64,000 nucleotides of DNA, taken from Ignelater luminosus (lineage: Eukaryota > Arthropoda > Insecta > Coleoptera > Elateridae). Within the stretch, counting starts at the first letter, position 1. Each line of letters begins with the position of its first letter. A program made the translations under genes and the position numbers. Where the stretch lies: positions 36,434-100,433 of the forward strand of contig VTPC01000809.1 of the NCBI GenBank assembly GCA_011009095.1, given 5' to 3'. Below are positions 35,111 through 48,423 of the stretch, piece after piece. The notes under the pieces are model-generated. The model was not told the DNA's origin. It was given only the letters and a program-made list of their open reading frames with translations, and did not search any database.

Positions 35111-38100
35111 AATGAGCTCTAGAAGACTAAATTTCTGTCTGTCTAAAACTGTCTTCTTTAATTAAAAATAAGTACAATGCAGTAACCTAAAAAATGGTTT
35201 TTCGGTTAATTTTCAACTGTGAATTTAGGTAGAATTAAGGAATTCAACCAATATCTGGGAAATTATTCACAACCAAAAGCTTCTACAGTTATGTTTTAAA
35301 CATTTTCCTGGTAATTATTCAAACAGTAATAAAACTAACAACTGGAATCAGTTTGCTTGAGCCTCTTTGTGCCTGCAGTAATGTATATTCAACTACAGTA
35401 TCAAGTACATTAACCTTTAAAGAACATCACAGGAGAAAGTTCTATGTCATAGTAAGATTCATAAGAATTTTATAAAAAATCGAGAGGTATACAGGAAATT
35501 TTTTTTCTTATCTCCATCAATATTTTGGACACAATCAATCCGATATTGAAATGCCATGAACTGTTATAACACCAAAATAGGAATTAGCATTGAGTAGATG
35601 ATATGTAAATAATTTATTTGGGATATTAATAAAAGTTACATGAGCAAGTCCAAATATAAAATTTCTACCCCCAAGAGAAAAAAAGAGTATAAAAAATTTA
35701 CAAGTTAATAGGATGTTATATTTCATGCTGGAATAATTCAATTTCTCATTGTAAGGTGAAATAAAAATCGAAAAATCCTAATAATAGAAACACGTCTAGA
35801 TTCCTGTTTTTGCAATGCTAATATCCAAGGCTGTCCTGAATTTCTTAAATTACCTTCAGGACCGAAAGAGAGATTTCTTTACATATTGTGAAGGAAAACA
35901 TAAATACGGTATTAGGTCACTGTGAGTACCTACATAACTTCCTCTTGTACATAAGGCCGAGTTCTTGAGTCGCAGCCAACTCATTTTCTTTTTCCAAGAT
36001 TCCTTTCATAATTTATAGCTTCGCTACCCAATTTAATAGAAACTCGTAACCTGCATTTTTTGTTTGTTATTTTAATAAAATCTGTTTTTGAATTAGTTTG
36101 CTTTCTATGCACAAACATCAATAAATCAAAAATGCATGCAACCAAGCCATCTTTCAAGAGATTTTACTAACGAAAATTGTTGTAAAATGATTAGAGCAAG
36201 GTGCTTCACTTTGCTTAATATTTAACTAGATTTTGTTGTGTAGAAAAAACGTTTCCCCATAAACTGTGGGTATCTGTGTCAGCGGGCGGCAGTAAATGTC
36301 TTGTGTTCTTTAGTTACGAGCTTGAACAACGTATTGATCAGCCGATAAGTCGGTTAGAAACAATACCTCACCGCCTTCACCTTACATGGCCCATTTGTTG
36401 CCTTCGATAACCTAAGGATTATGGTGCGTCTGACGCTAATCTAAATTTAAATTTATTTCTCGAACAAATAAAACGTTTTCTTCAGTAAACCAAAAAAATA
36501 TCACAAACTGTCAAAACAATATCGCTGGAATTCGTATCTTTCTTGCGTAATTCCTCTAGAAAAGCAACATTCTTCGACATTTTCGAGACAGACATGATAT
36601 TGGATTGAAGAATTGGAGAATTGTTATTAACTTAAATTGAATGAGAATATTGAATAATTTGGAATTGCATGTTTAATATGTAACCTTAGATGTCACATTT
36701 GGAAAAAGTCATACAACATTAAAAAAATCCCACAAGCAATAATTTTTGTTTAAAAAAATGTTAAAAGTTTTTTCTCAATATATTTTTAATTAAATATTGT
36801 CTGTACTATTTACAAGTTTGCAATTATAGTGCAAATAAGATGAAGCGTATTAATTCTATTTTTTAATAACAAGAAAAAAAATAAGAAAATATTAAATATT
36901 CATAAATTCCGGGCAAAATCTCAGAAAATCCGGGAAATAAGTTGAAATTTATTTAAAATAAACATGTGAATTTACTAAAATTGTGGTTAAATCTCGTTTT
37001 AGCACCTGCCGATATACGGTCACCCTCGTACAACTCCCTTGAGAACATGTGAACAGGAGGCTTTTCAATATTTTAAACCAAAGGATTTTGGGTTACGTAA
37101 AGCTTACGCAAAATTGCAGATGTTGCTAGTATAAAAGTCAATAAAAATTTTACCAGTAGTATGGAAGAGTTAAGGTAGAATCCACAAATTTTATTATTAT
37201 TTTCCTTTGTTTATTTATGAAATTCGTTACGTGTTATTTCGAAAGGTTTTCCTACAGACGTGAACGTGCTTCGTGCCTCATACAGTCGTATATGATAAAA
37301 TACACACTCCTAGTTATTATTCCTAAATATACAGGGTAATAATTACTACTGTAAAAACTATAGCTCTAAACGATATAAGAAAGGTTGTTAATTAAGGTTT
37401 AGGCTTTAATAATTTTGTTATTATCGTCGATTTTTCTTACGAAAATCCCACCAATGTGGCAAAGCTTAATTGCAGCTTAGTTTTTATAATGTTCATTTAA
37501 GAGGAAACTGGACACACACATACTTCAAGTGATTAAAGCAAAAAAGTTATTTTGGATATAAGAAGGTATTGAATTGTGAAATCAGATTAATCATTCTTAT
37601 AATTTTTCTGCCATCTATGTATTTCTTTAACACTTTATCCCAATTAAAAAGGGCAAACTTGTAGGGGAAAATGTTGGATACCTAAACATTGAGATTTTAG
37701 CCCTAAGATAAACCAAAATCAAGATATTTAAGACAAGCCAAATGTTGAAAGGATTTTTCGAACTTAACACTACGCCAAAGCTATCATCGAGTTAGAGTTG
37801 CAAAATTCGTTTGTAGGTCTAGACGTCAAAACAAACAATCGGCTAATTCGTAACTTTTCTAACATACTCCTTTCTGAAGAATTAATTTGCTTTGTTCTGT
37901 TTTCCTTTTTTGACCTCTACTTATAAACCTGTACAGAGGATATTTAAACATCTTTGCATTCAAAATTAACTGTACGGCTAGTAACACAGATGCTTATTAT
38001 TTTGAAGTTTTAAAAGGCTCAAGAGTTCACAAATATCCACTAAAGGGTACCAAAGAGTTGAATAATTGTTTCCTTTCTGTACAGCAAGGCAGTATGCGGC

Positions 38101-40101
38101 CAATCCGAAACAGACAAAACAACAGCAGGAATTACTGAAGCTAACTCTTCCAAGGTAGGATTTTCCTTTCTAACATCATATGAGAACTTCAAGTGAGTTG
38201 GTTCTCAAACATAAGCTTCACAGAAATACTTTTTTAGTTCTGGGGGTATCATGTGAGCCCGTAGATTCAATCCCAGGCCTGAAGAAGTTTTTACCGATTC
38301 CAGGTTCGGAGTTACATTGGCCCAGAATAGCTTCGCTCAATGTATGTGTGCCATTTACATTATGCAAAGTGTATTTGTGGCAGACATCATCACACCTTCC
38401 TGATTGATTGTTAGTTCATGTATTGCATAGTCTTCTAGAGATCGGTTTTCAACCTCATTTGCTGGAACCAAGTACATTCGAAGACTAACATTCACGGAGA
38501 AGTTTACGTTGGAAAATGTAGACGAACAGGTCGACAATTCTTCCAATTTTGGAACCTGAAGTGGTTACTGGTTACCAAGCAATGCAGTAAGTGACATGAT
38601 AGCCACTAAAGCAATTTTTGTATTTGGCTTTCAGATTACTTTGATTTACAGAATTGGAGATAATAAAAATTGCTAAGTATTAGATAAAAGATTAATCTTA
38701 GGAAACTCTGGATTACAGAGACAGTGCTAGTAAAACTCCCTATTGACATTCATACGGGCATCGACATTTCCGAGGGGGCAGAGCGGCATTTCATTTCAAA
38801 AGTTGAGACTTTTTATTTATGTATTACTTCATTGTTGGTTTTTTGGAGTAGTAAACTAAATCAATCTGGAGCGGCTTTGGACAGTGGCATACGAAACTGT
38901 TTATTGCTCTAAATCACTGTATAAAAGGATCTACGCGTTTAGAAACTTCGGAACATCAAACCACAGACGTACGTCACTTTATTTTTACTTGTTGAGTTTG
39001 TGAAGTTTGGCCAGTCAAAAGCCCAACAATTAAATATATAAATTGTGTTCTTCATTTCACAAGATAATACAAACAAACCGCCAATGAGTTGCTCAAAATG
39101 TCTTCATCTGACAATCTTGATACTAAAGTCTGCTCTGTCTATCGACCAGAATTACACTTGATTTTTCTTTTGATAAATACACATCAATACCATAGGGATT
39201 AGATTTAAGTGTTACGAAGTGATTGCTGTAAAAGAACTGCGCACATTGAGAATGGTTTGTTAAGCACTTTCTCAATTCCCTTGAACAGTATCTTCATTGA
39301 TACTGTCACGCCATATTTTATTATTATTCTTTTATTATTCTATTATCTCATTGTCTACGTCGAGGTTAGCGAGAATTTTGATGAAATTAATCATAACATC
39401 TACTTAACTGAGTAAACTATCTCAGCAATTATTCATGTCGTTTTCTTCTGATGGTGGTGTTCGTACATTAGAAATCGTCCACAATCCGTGTTTAACGATT
39501 ATATCTTAAAGTTCTATTCTACGTTCCACAAGAATCGTAATTGGGTTCTCTTCTGTTTATCTCATATATCAATATATTTCTAAAGCAGCGTATCTCTACT
39601 GTACCATATATGGTACATAGTTCATGGTAATAGCAATAATACAAAGCTTCAGACCTAGTAAACATACAAAGTAGTTATCGACTCAATAAATAGTCCGAAT
39701 CTTTTTGCTTTAATCAAATCATTGCTACAGTTTTCAAACGGTATACTACGTTCTTGCTCCTTATGTACCACAAGTGCGTCAAAGACAAGTTTCTTAATGC
39801 TACAATTTACATACTGGAAGGTAACGTATACTTTAGGAACATTTAAGTCTTGCCAGAAAACAGTGTTGGATAATGATAACATCTTGAAAACGTCCATATT
39901 TAGAGAGATATCTAGATTTTCTATATTTTTCTGTGTTCTTAACTTCTTTCTCATCTATTAGGTAACTTTCCCAATTCACTCGTTCTTATTGAACTGTTCT
40001 TTTCAACTAATGCTTCTTGTTACCAGGTGTTATATTTTTCACCCTTTCAGCTTTTCTATTTGAATTCAGTACTTATTTTCTAGAGAAAGTAATAGAAGAA
40101 A

Positions 40102-40186
40102 GAACATTTAGGTTCATACGGAATTTAAATCTGCGACCTTTGGTTTTCCGTGCCAATGCTCTTATCAACTGAGTTATTAGTCATCC
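40102..40186 (-). repeat. tRNA-derived SINE-like unit (minus strand)
   Basis: On the minus strand the unit has an A-box-like TAACTCAGTTGATAAGAG (from 40177 downward), then GCAYGG/CCAAAGGTC anticodon-arm-like sequence, and a B-box-like AGATTTAAATTCC ending near 40121. It is a diverged tRNA-like head with a short AT-rich tail, not a functional tRNA because the T-stem and acceptor do not pair. Confidence 0.6.
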
Positions 40187-40223
40187 ATGTTAGAGGATGA
40201 ATACTTTCCATAGATATTATATC

Positions 40224-40306
40224 TGGCTGATAGCCCAATTGGTAGAGTATGGGTATGGAAAGTCGGGGATTGCAAATTCAAATCCTGCTCATAGCTGAAT
40301 ATTTTC
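40224..40306 (+). repeat. tRNA-derived SINE-like unit (plus strand)
   Basis: A-box-like TAGCCCAATTGGTAGAG at 40231-40247 and B-box-like AAATTCAAATCC at 40274-40285 stand at tRNA spacing. The stretch between (GGTATGGAAAGTC) matches the minus-strand unit at 40102-40186. The tails of both read (C)TGAATATTTTC-like sequence. The two units are head to head, about 38 bp apart. Confidence 0.65.
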
Positions 40307-40979
40307 TATATATATATTAACTTTCCAAAAAGATTTAAATATTTCTATTAAGTACTATCTCACAGTATCTATCTATAGCTTTATTTAACGTCATAGATTT
40401 TTGTACTCTATGTTTACCAGTCACTTCTTTTAATTTAGTAAAGGTAGTCATTTCTTTATCATATTGTGCCACAATATTTAATTGTCTTCCGGACTGTTGT
40501 ATTGTTACATAGACAAAAGTTGTACACAATAATGTCTGAAGGCGTTAATGCTAAGAATATAACAAATGTGAAGACTGCGGAAACCAGTTCAAATTTGCTG
40601 TGACACAAGAACGGTCTTAATAGTGCAAAAAGTTTAAACAATACAAGTTAAACACGTTAGAACTGATAATGGGAAAGGATAGAAAAGATGTTGTTCCGTG
40701 ACTCATGAACCAGAGAGTAAAGCTACTGCTCTGAAGGTTTTGCAAAATACTTTCGGAAAGTGTAAATCTTTACAACAATATGCAAAGTGCAATGCAATAC
40801 ACAAATTTATATTAGATCGCAGTACAAATTTATCCACGTTTGGTTACAGTGGTCCACCAAAACGATCGCTTGTAAGCCATCTTGGTGTTATATAAAACTT
40901 CTTTTTCATAAAAAAAAATGGCTCGCGTTAATGAACAATAATCACAATCAGCACAGTACAGTCCATTAAGATTAACACA

Positions 40980-41215
40980 CCAGGTAGTATCTTAGCTTGA
41001 TATTTATTTTGATGCTGTCATGGGGACCGTGATGGGGCCTCTGAAGGCACATTGTCATCATCAAGCCAATCAACCTGCCGGTGTTGATCCGTCATCTCCG
41101 CCGACCAATGACGACGTTGTATTGATGATAGTAATCAATCTGCTAATCATGTTTGTGAAATTATTTGTATTGCTCCAATTATTATAAACGAGATTGATCA
41201 TATTGGGTATGAATT
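40980..41215. promoter_or_regulatory. candidate conserved noncoding element in the beat intron
   Basis: A compositionally complex stretch with CpGs and non-repetitive words (GATGGGGCCTC, CATCAAGCCAATCAACCTGC, GACGACGTTG, TAATCAATCTGCTAATCATG) stands out against AT-rich flanks and has no open frame. TAATCA/AATCAATC words fit homeodomain-type binding sites. Conservation cannot be tested here; this is inference from composition only. Confidence 0.25.
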
Positions 41216-43510
41216 CAGCCAACGGCGTCTAACTAGCTCTAGCTAAAACGTATCGCCAAGTGGAAGGTTGTAGCATTTAGCCAAGGTTGCTCTCTATATC
41301 TCAAAGAACAAATTTTTGGCCACAGTGGAACAAACGTCTGAAGTCAACATTAAAGAATTCGGAAAACAGTAGGCATTACTACTCGTGGTTTTTTTAGATT
41401 TTCTTGCTAACATAATTTTGATTTTATTGACATATACCGTGGCTAGGTTTTTTATTTGTTACAAGAATCATGTTTGGTCAGATAAGAATCTCCACGCTGT
41501 CGAATCTAAATATCATCAGCGTTTTAGTTTGAATGTCAGTGTCACATCACATCGACGAACAGATCATTTATCAATAACACGAAGTATCGTATCTTAAATT
41601 TACCGATTTTACAGATCAGTTTTCACAAGTTCCTTGAAACGTCATAGCCAATATAATGTCGTTTTCTATGCGGTTTCGATAAAGAGATGCAGAAACACTT
41701 AAACCATTGTATGCTAGATTGCAGAGTGACCCAAACTGTCTTTAAAGTTATGTCTTTAGTTATCAGATATGAATTGTCAGATTTGCCTCGGTAATTTGGA
41801 ACGTTAAGTACCAGATACAACGTAAACACTTCTAAAATGGAACTCGTACGTCTTCTTGACTATATTTTTAAGCCAGACCTTATATCGCCGTTGAAATTAT
41901 AGAAAATCAAAACAATATTAGACCCATCAAGAACCAATCACATTATTTTGGATCAGGATATCGCAATTGATAAATTAATAAAATAGTCTAGATTAAAAAG
42001 TCTTAATAGAGAATAAGTTCAGAGCGATTGTTTAGAGCCTTTACGGGTTAGAAATGTGGTTCTCTAAGAATAATGTGACTTCTTCTATGTACGGTCTAGA
42101 AATGATATAAATTCTGAGCAAATCACTCGATTTGAACAAGTAATAAATAAAAACCTTTCAGGGACAATTTAGACTCTCTCCTCTACAACTATGAGTTATT
42201 TATGTGTGAACTAAGTTTTTAGTATGATCGCTAAATATCATTTTGACATAACGCATTTTTTTGTTTGTAGCTTTCCTCTAAATCTCTATCGAATGATCAC
42301 AGTAAACTTCACCTCGTAATTGCAACCAATTTTTAAGAACCAGGTGAACGTTTATTGTCAAGAACGTTTAGTTAGCTTAACTAGTGATGCTTAATAAACA
42401 TTTTTGGGCAAAGAATTAATTTGAAATTTCTCTCTATGGTCAATTTTTTGGGCCTTTGGTAATACTTTAACCAAAGGGTGCCTGCAGTTTTGTATGGACT
42501 AGTTTTTCAAAAGTTAGTCCAGAAGAGGTTCCATTTAACAGAATTTTAAAGCAATCCACACAAAAATAAATTTTAAAAAATAGAAATAGAAAATGGTGTA
42601 TTATATGAGAAAAACACAACACTAACTTAGCTAATTAAGTGTAGATGGCAGAAACATTAGCGTTAGTCAGTTTTCCAGTGACGTAATATAGCTTTTTTAA
42701 AAAAAAGTCTGCTTATCCCTCCCTACATCTCTGTCTATGATACCGACATCAACCACGAAATCTGTGGAAATGTGAATTTCCTATATCAAAAACCATACAG
42801 GAAAGTGCAGCTCAATAGCACAGTTGCTTCAAAATACTAGAAATACAAGGAAAGAACGCTTATTGTTTTATGTATCCAATCAAATTTTCAACCTTTAGAA
42901 AGTATTTTAAAGACAGAAATGGCCTAATTATTCAATAACATACACGTTGGATTATAAAAAATGGGGCCAAGCTATGACATTGTTATTCATTGTCCAATAT
43001 TAATCAACTAAAAATATAATGAAATAACTTCAAAAATACTACAGATTGCCATTAAAAAATTCATTCTAGGCTCCGCCTCTTTACAGAGGTGATAATCAAC
43101 TATTTTTCTATAAATGGCATGTTATAGATTTTCTTGAATTCATTAATGTATAACACGGCCCACTTTCATGTAAAAATTCAAGAGAAAAACAATTTTCTAC
43201 TAATAACGTCACATACTAATCGGGTAGGTACGCCGTAAAAAAATAACAATTGAGAAGTTATTACTATAAATGTCGTTTTGGATTTTAGTATTTTTGATGT
43301 TAGTAGGTGAGTTTCTTGGGAAATATCTATAAAATTGAATTACGGGGAGTTTTGGTAAACTTCTACTTTTCCTGTCATCATGTTATTATTGAATGTGGAC
43401 CAGCTATGTTAGCTACTGCTACACCTGGTATTCAGGCAATTAAAACAGATAAAGAGAAACATTAAATTAATCTGTTTTTGGATTTTCATGCTATAACAAC
43501 AACGTGTTAA

Positions 43511-43808
43511 CATGTTCGCGGTCAAGGATGCATATGCCGTCGGGCATAGGGGGATTAGTCGTGATATACCGTCCAAGACGGACATTGTGGGACATTGTGG
43601 GACATTGTGGGACATGACGTGATATAGCGTCCAAGATCAAAGCAGTAAGTGCCGTCGAATGTTGTATATGTTAGCCATTTTGTATGGTCTACTGTCCCAG
43701 AAAAACACACAACCGATTGTAAATTGTCCCTGCACATGGGATTTTTATAGCCTGTAAGCATGATGAAAACGCTCTTGAAACCAGTATGGTCAAGTGTCCG
43801 CGAACGTG
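43511..43808. mobile_element. 298-bp piggyBac-like MITE with TTAA duplication
   Basis: TTAA at 43507-43510 and 43809-43812 bracket the element. The left end is CATGTTCGCGGTCA and the right end, reverse complemented, is CACGTTCGCGGACA: 12 of 14 match, with GTTCGCGG identical. TTAA duplications are characteristic of the piggyBac superfamily. There is no transposase. Internally there are a 10-bp minisatellite and a duplicated 21-bp segment. Confidence 0.7.
43558..43636. repeat. minisatellite (10-bp unit) between two copies of a 21-bp segment
   Basis: GACATTGTGG is repeated three times perfectly plus a half unit (43581-43615). On either side lies a 21-bp segment, GTCGTGATATACCGTCCAAGA (43558-43578) and its copy with two changes at 43616-43636. 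The array is inside the TTAA-flanked MITE. Confidence 0.9.
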
Positions 43809-45499
43809 TTAACTAAGTTTCAGAATACTAACTACATCAGTTACAATTACTTTTTGCTCCAGAAAAGAATCTTGCAATAGCGGATGCGCCGAATCAAGTT
43901 TCTTTACAAAGTTACTGTCAATATCTCTGTAATTCTTGAAGTGTTAAACGCATAATTATAAGGAAAGGATTACTACTTCTTGAAAAATCATTTTGTGGAA
44001 ATTCGAACGAATTGGGCATGTTATAACTTCGATCTTCCACTAGTGAAAATTCTAGATGCGGTAAAGTTGGCTTAAAGAATTTTTGCCTAATCTAGATAAG
44101 CAGAAAACTGAAACAAACACCCTGTAGTAATAAATGTTCTCGACAAATTACTATTTACTATCTGAATTTCTTACAACCAAATATTGTACTGCTAAAGAAA
44201 GTTTCTCACGAATATGTTAAAGTTTCATAAAGTAGAAACTAATATTTATATAAAAGACATAAAAGCATTCATATCCGCAGTGGAAACTCAAGTTTGTAAT
44301 CTTGTAAACGTTAAACTTACATGTTCCAAAATCACAGTCGCGTGTTATTTCTGTTTTTTCTGTTATTGAATACTGACTAAATTACTTTGCTGAATATACT
44401 GTTCTTTTTATAAGTTATCAGCAATCGTTCCAATTACCTTTAAATTTCCGTCTACTTATTATTGTTGCTTTCTTTGTTCGCTTTTTGTGTTGTTTTTTAT
44501 GTTCTACTAAAATTTAAGAATGGGAAACTCACAATCTGCGTAGGCAAATTAAAGAAGCTTCTAATATATTATATTGTTTATAATGGTACCACAAACGTCG
44601 TGCAAAAATATGTAGCTAAGCATTTTCTTGATTATTTATTTTTATTATAAAATTCTGCTTATATCTCTAGTTATTTTTTTTATGTTTAAAAACAACACAG
44701 TTAGCGAACTTTATAGTTAGCTATTATGTCTTCCATCGATTTTCTTATTATGTTTTTGAAACTACAAACAAGGTCATAAATTATCATTATAAGTATTAGT
44801 ATAAGAACAAAATTTAACTTTAAATAAAACACAACATTAAAATGAAAACTTCAGAAAACTTTTACATTCTCAATCTAAAGCTTGTTAATATTTCAGTTAG
44901 GAAGACGTGGAAGCGTCCGTGATTGGCACAAAATTCGAGAGAAGTCTACAAAACAAGAGGGCAGACTTGTGTAACAGAATTAATTAGACTAGTCAGTGCG
45001 CGATTTAGTTGAGAAGTTTTGATGTTAATTTATTATGAAATGTTTCTCCTTATTCCCCCGTATGAATTAAAATAAGAAAGTGTTTATAATATATTTGAGA
45101 GTTTTGAAATCTGCTACGAGATTTCCTTTAATTTGTTTCCGCTTTCCTTTTCGTGTTTGTTAGTAAGATTTAAAAATATTTTAACTTGGAGAAACAAAAT
45201 GGAAGGGAATGTAATGTAAATGTTTGCGCTAAAGTCGGTCATTAAAACAGAAAATCCCTTGGAGGTTTTCCTCTGTGTGTGCTTGTGTACCTACGTGAAT
45301 AACAAAACTGTAACGCAGATACGTGATGATTAGCTTGACAGGACTAAAAACGGAAGTAGATGGTATTATGTTGTCCTAAAATTCCTTTGATATAATGGTT
45401 AGTCTTGGGAAAATATTACGAAATATTTAATGTTTTAATCTAAAAGCTAATCAAGTATGCGTGGAAAGTTTTCAAAGTGTGACAGATTAGTAAAGAGCT

Positions 45500-46420
45500 T
45501 TGCGTATACCTATTAGACAGTGTTAATAAGTAAACGTAGCTTTGAGCGGCGTGAATAATGGGAAGTCCTGGCAGAAGCGTACACCAACCAGACAGGATTA
45601 TGCAGGATTAACATAAGACACAGCACACAGCTTAGTGCCGCTGCTGTGGCAGTGAATAATTGCAGAACGGTTTTTCACTTGGCTGCCATCGAGATTTTTT
45701 AATCGTAATCTCTGGTGTCGTTTATTTTAAATGTAAATCTTACTCCGGTCGGTTTTCACTCCTCGCAACGCCAAACACCAGCGACGTTCGTAGTGGTTAT
45801 TTTTTTAAACATTTTCAAAGAAAGGGGATGCTAAATAAATCTTAGATAATAATTTAAGATCGTTCTGGGGTGCATCAAGTGACTCAAGTAGAACAAGAAG
45901 AAAATTCCATTCAATTCCCTTAATTTCTTTTACGGCTCGCTTTATCAGTGCCCGATCCGCATACCCAAAACGCTTAATATGTAAAAAAGAAACATTAATT
46001 TAGAGAAAAATAGAAAACAAATAAAGCAGTTTAATAGGGTGGAGTTAAATTAGTCGGTGGGGTGTAATGTGGAGCGTGTCGCGATCGGTTTGGCGCCGAG
46101 CCGCGGTAATTACATTTAAGAAAATTGAAGCTCGTACTACGGAAGTGGGGCAGTGCAGAATAGCTCCGGAAATAAGCTAACATTCCAGGATTGGAAAAGA
46201 CGTCCCGCGGGAATAACTAGGACCGTTGTTAGGCCCGGTGCGCTATCGGCATTTTAACAATCAATGATTTCGCGATTTCTTTATTGAAATTGTTGATTTG
46301 ATGCTGGAAACCGATCGACCTTCATTCAAATTCGATTACGAACGACCCGTTCCGTCAAAAAGATATCCATATCGATAGGCGCAATTGATTGCAGACTTGG
46401 TACCGCTTGCGAATTCTAAT
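45500..46420. promoter_or_regulatory. candidate conserved noncoding cluster in the beat intron
   Basis: Two CpG-bearing islands, about 45530-45800 and 46060-46420, contain words such as GAGCGGCGTGAATAATGGG, GCGATCGGTTTGGCGCCGAG and CCGCGGTAATTACATTTAAG, unusual in this AT-rich window. No coding frame of interest exists (a 61-codon frame at 45660-45845 looks fortuitous). AATTAC/TAATTA cores suggest homeodomain sites. Function is inferred, not shown. Confidence 0.3.
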
Positions 46421-47587
46421 TTTCTCTTTAAAACTGTTAGCGACTTTTGACATTCCCATTATTATTAATGCATTCTAGAGAATAGAGAACTTTATTATTT
46501 AGCCTTCTAAGATAACACCAGATATAATTTGATATATGCAAACGGATATGATGAATGTTATGTTAGAAGAATAAAAAAATAAACATTCTTCTTGTTTATA
46601 TTTATTTATTTTGATACATTCTGTTATTTATTTACAACGTTGGGAACCTAAAGGAAAAATAATGTTATACAGCACACATAATAAGATAAACAGAATATGC
46701 TGCAAGTATATAGAAACTTCCAGGGTTCCAAAACCAAAATTACTAAAATTGAGATAAATCTCCAGCTTTGCCAGATATATATTTACATTTTGCTTTCAAC
46801 TAAAATGTAACATTTTTGTAACGTAAAATTAACAAAAAATTTTAACAATATGCATAAAAAACTTTTTTCTATATTCTTTTTTAGGTGTAGAAGGTTTTCA
46901 TATTTAAAAGGCTTTTGTTTCAAACACTTTGTATTTCAATTTTTTTTTAATTTTCTATTATAAATATTAGTTTTCTGCTATAAAAAAATTCCTCTACACT
47001 TTGGTGAAATGTAAAAAAATATTACCTGAAAGTTCCTGGAAGAAAACAATCAACTGTGTAAAATATAAGAAATTATAATTTACAAGATTTTGAGTTCAGA
47101 TAATGTAATATTAATTTTAGTGATAATTGCGATAAAGAACTTTTCAACTTTATGCAGATTGTCTGCTCTGTAGAATCTGTAGCAAAACAAAAAAATTCAA
47201 GAATGAACGACACTTTATAGTGTCATGGAATAGAGAGACTTTCTAATTATTTTCCTTCTTTCTTGTTAATCTTCTTATTTCTAAACTGAGACAAAAACAA
47301 AGTGTAGGTGAGGACCCACGCTCAACGTTGGCACCATTTTATATGTTATGACATATAAAAGTAGTGGATCCTAACCTAAACATTTTTTTCTTGTTAATTT
47401 CTTTACTTCTAAAACAGTTTAAGTTAGGGCCTTCTACCACATAAAGATATGGTGACGCTGAATACTATATTTACACGTCACCACTGCCTTGAGTAATTAT
47501 CAGTTAAAGTTTCAAGTGCTTAGCTCAACCACGTACTAAGTAATCTTTAAAAGTATTAATCGCGTCTGTGCATTTTCTGCTTTAACA

Positions 47588-48423
47588 ATGGAACTAAACC
47601 GTGAGCATTTTCGTGCTATGACTTTTTATGACTTTAAAAGTGGTTTAAATCAACAACAGTGCTTGGAAAGATTGTCTACAGCATTTACCGATTTTTCTCC
47701 ATCACGCTCAACGACCTTTGATTGGTATGCCGAATTTAAACGTGGTAGAAAATCGTTGAAAGATGAAGAGTGCGGCGGTCGACAATCAACTGCAATTACT
47801 GATGAAAACATAGTCAGGGTGACGAATCTTGTAGATCAAGACAAACAAGTTTGTTTCGCGTTGGGTCCCAAAACTTCTGTCTAACGAACAAAAAAACGCA
47901 CGTGTGGAATAGTGCCAAGAAATGATTGAAGATTATCAAAATGGTTCATCCAAGCGAATTCTTAACATCATTACTGGGGATGAGTCTTGGATTTACCAAT
48001 TTGATTCAGAATTAAAAGCGCAATCGATAGTTTGGGTGTTTCCGAACGAAGAGCCACCAACGAAAATTAAACGAGCATGTAGTGTAGTAATGTTTGCCTA
48101 AAATATTTTAAAAAAATTAAAGAAATTCGACCGAAAGCCGGTTCGCTTGAAATTTGTTTACACCATGACAATGCCACTGCCCATTCTGCTGCTCGAATCC
48201 GTGAATTTTTAGAAAGATCAATGGTCAAGTTAGTAGGACATCCACCGTACAGTCCAGATTTAGCCCCTGTGACTTTTTCCTTTTCTCAGAAGAAGCAGTA
48301 GCAGAACTTGTTAAGGAAGTAGAAGCAATTTCGAAAAATGTGTCCCATGAAACTTTCTCTAAGTGGTTCTACCGCATGAACAAATGTATTGAGCATGAGG
48401 GAGAATACTTTGAAAAATTATAA
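47588..48423 (+). pseudogene. decayed mariner transposase, DD34D type
   Basis: The start MELNREHFRAMTFYDFKSG and FDWYAEFKRGRKSL form the helix-turn-helix DNA-binding half. The first frame runs to 47884, where a deletion has removed the middle of that half. The next frame has a Trp-to-stop change (TAG at 47910-47912) and then GDESWIYQFD with catalytic Asp 1 at 47979-47981. After another internal deletion, LHHDNATAHSAARI carries Asp 2 (48167-48169). YSPDLAP is followed by a one-base loss that shifts the frame just before the Asp 3 codon (48271-48273). Restoring that base gives 34 intervening residues. A further deletion precedes the C-terminal MNKCIEHEGEYFEKL and the stop at 48421-48423. Length is 836 bp against about 1,040 for an intact gene. 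I could not identify TIRs. This lineage differs from the 54-kb element. Confidence 0.9.

Noticed and set aside
40102-40306. Functional tRNA genes.
   Set aside because: A- and B-box words are present but the T-stem and acceptor stems do not pair, and two related diverged copies fit SINE-type repeats better.
43558-43636. CRISPR-like array.
   Set aside because: Units are only 10 bp with no spacers, in a eukaryotic MITE; it is a minisatellite.
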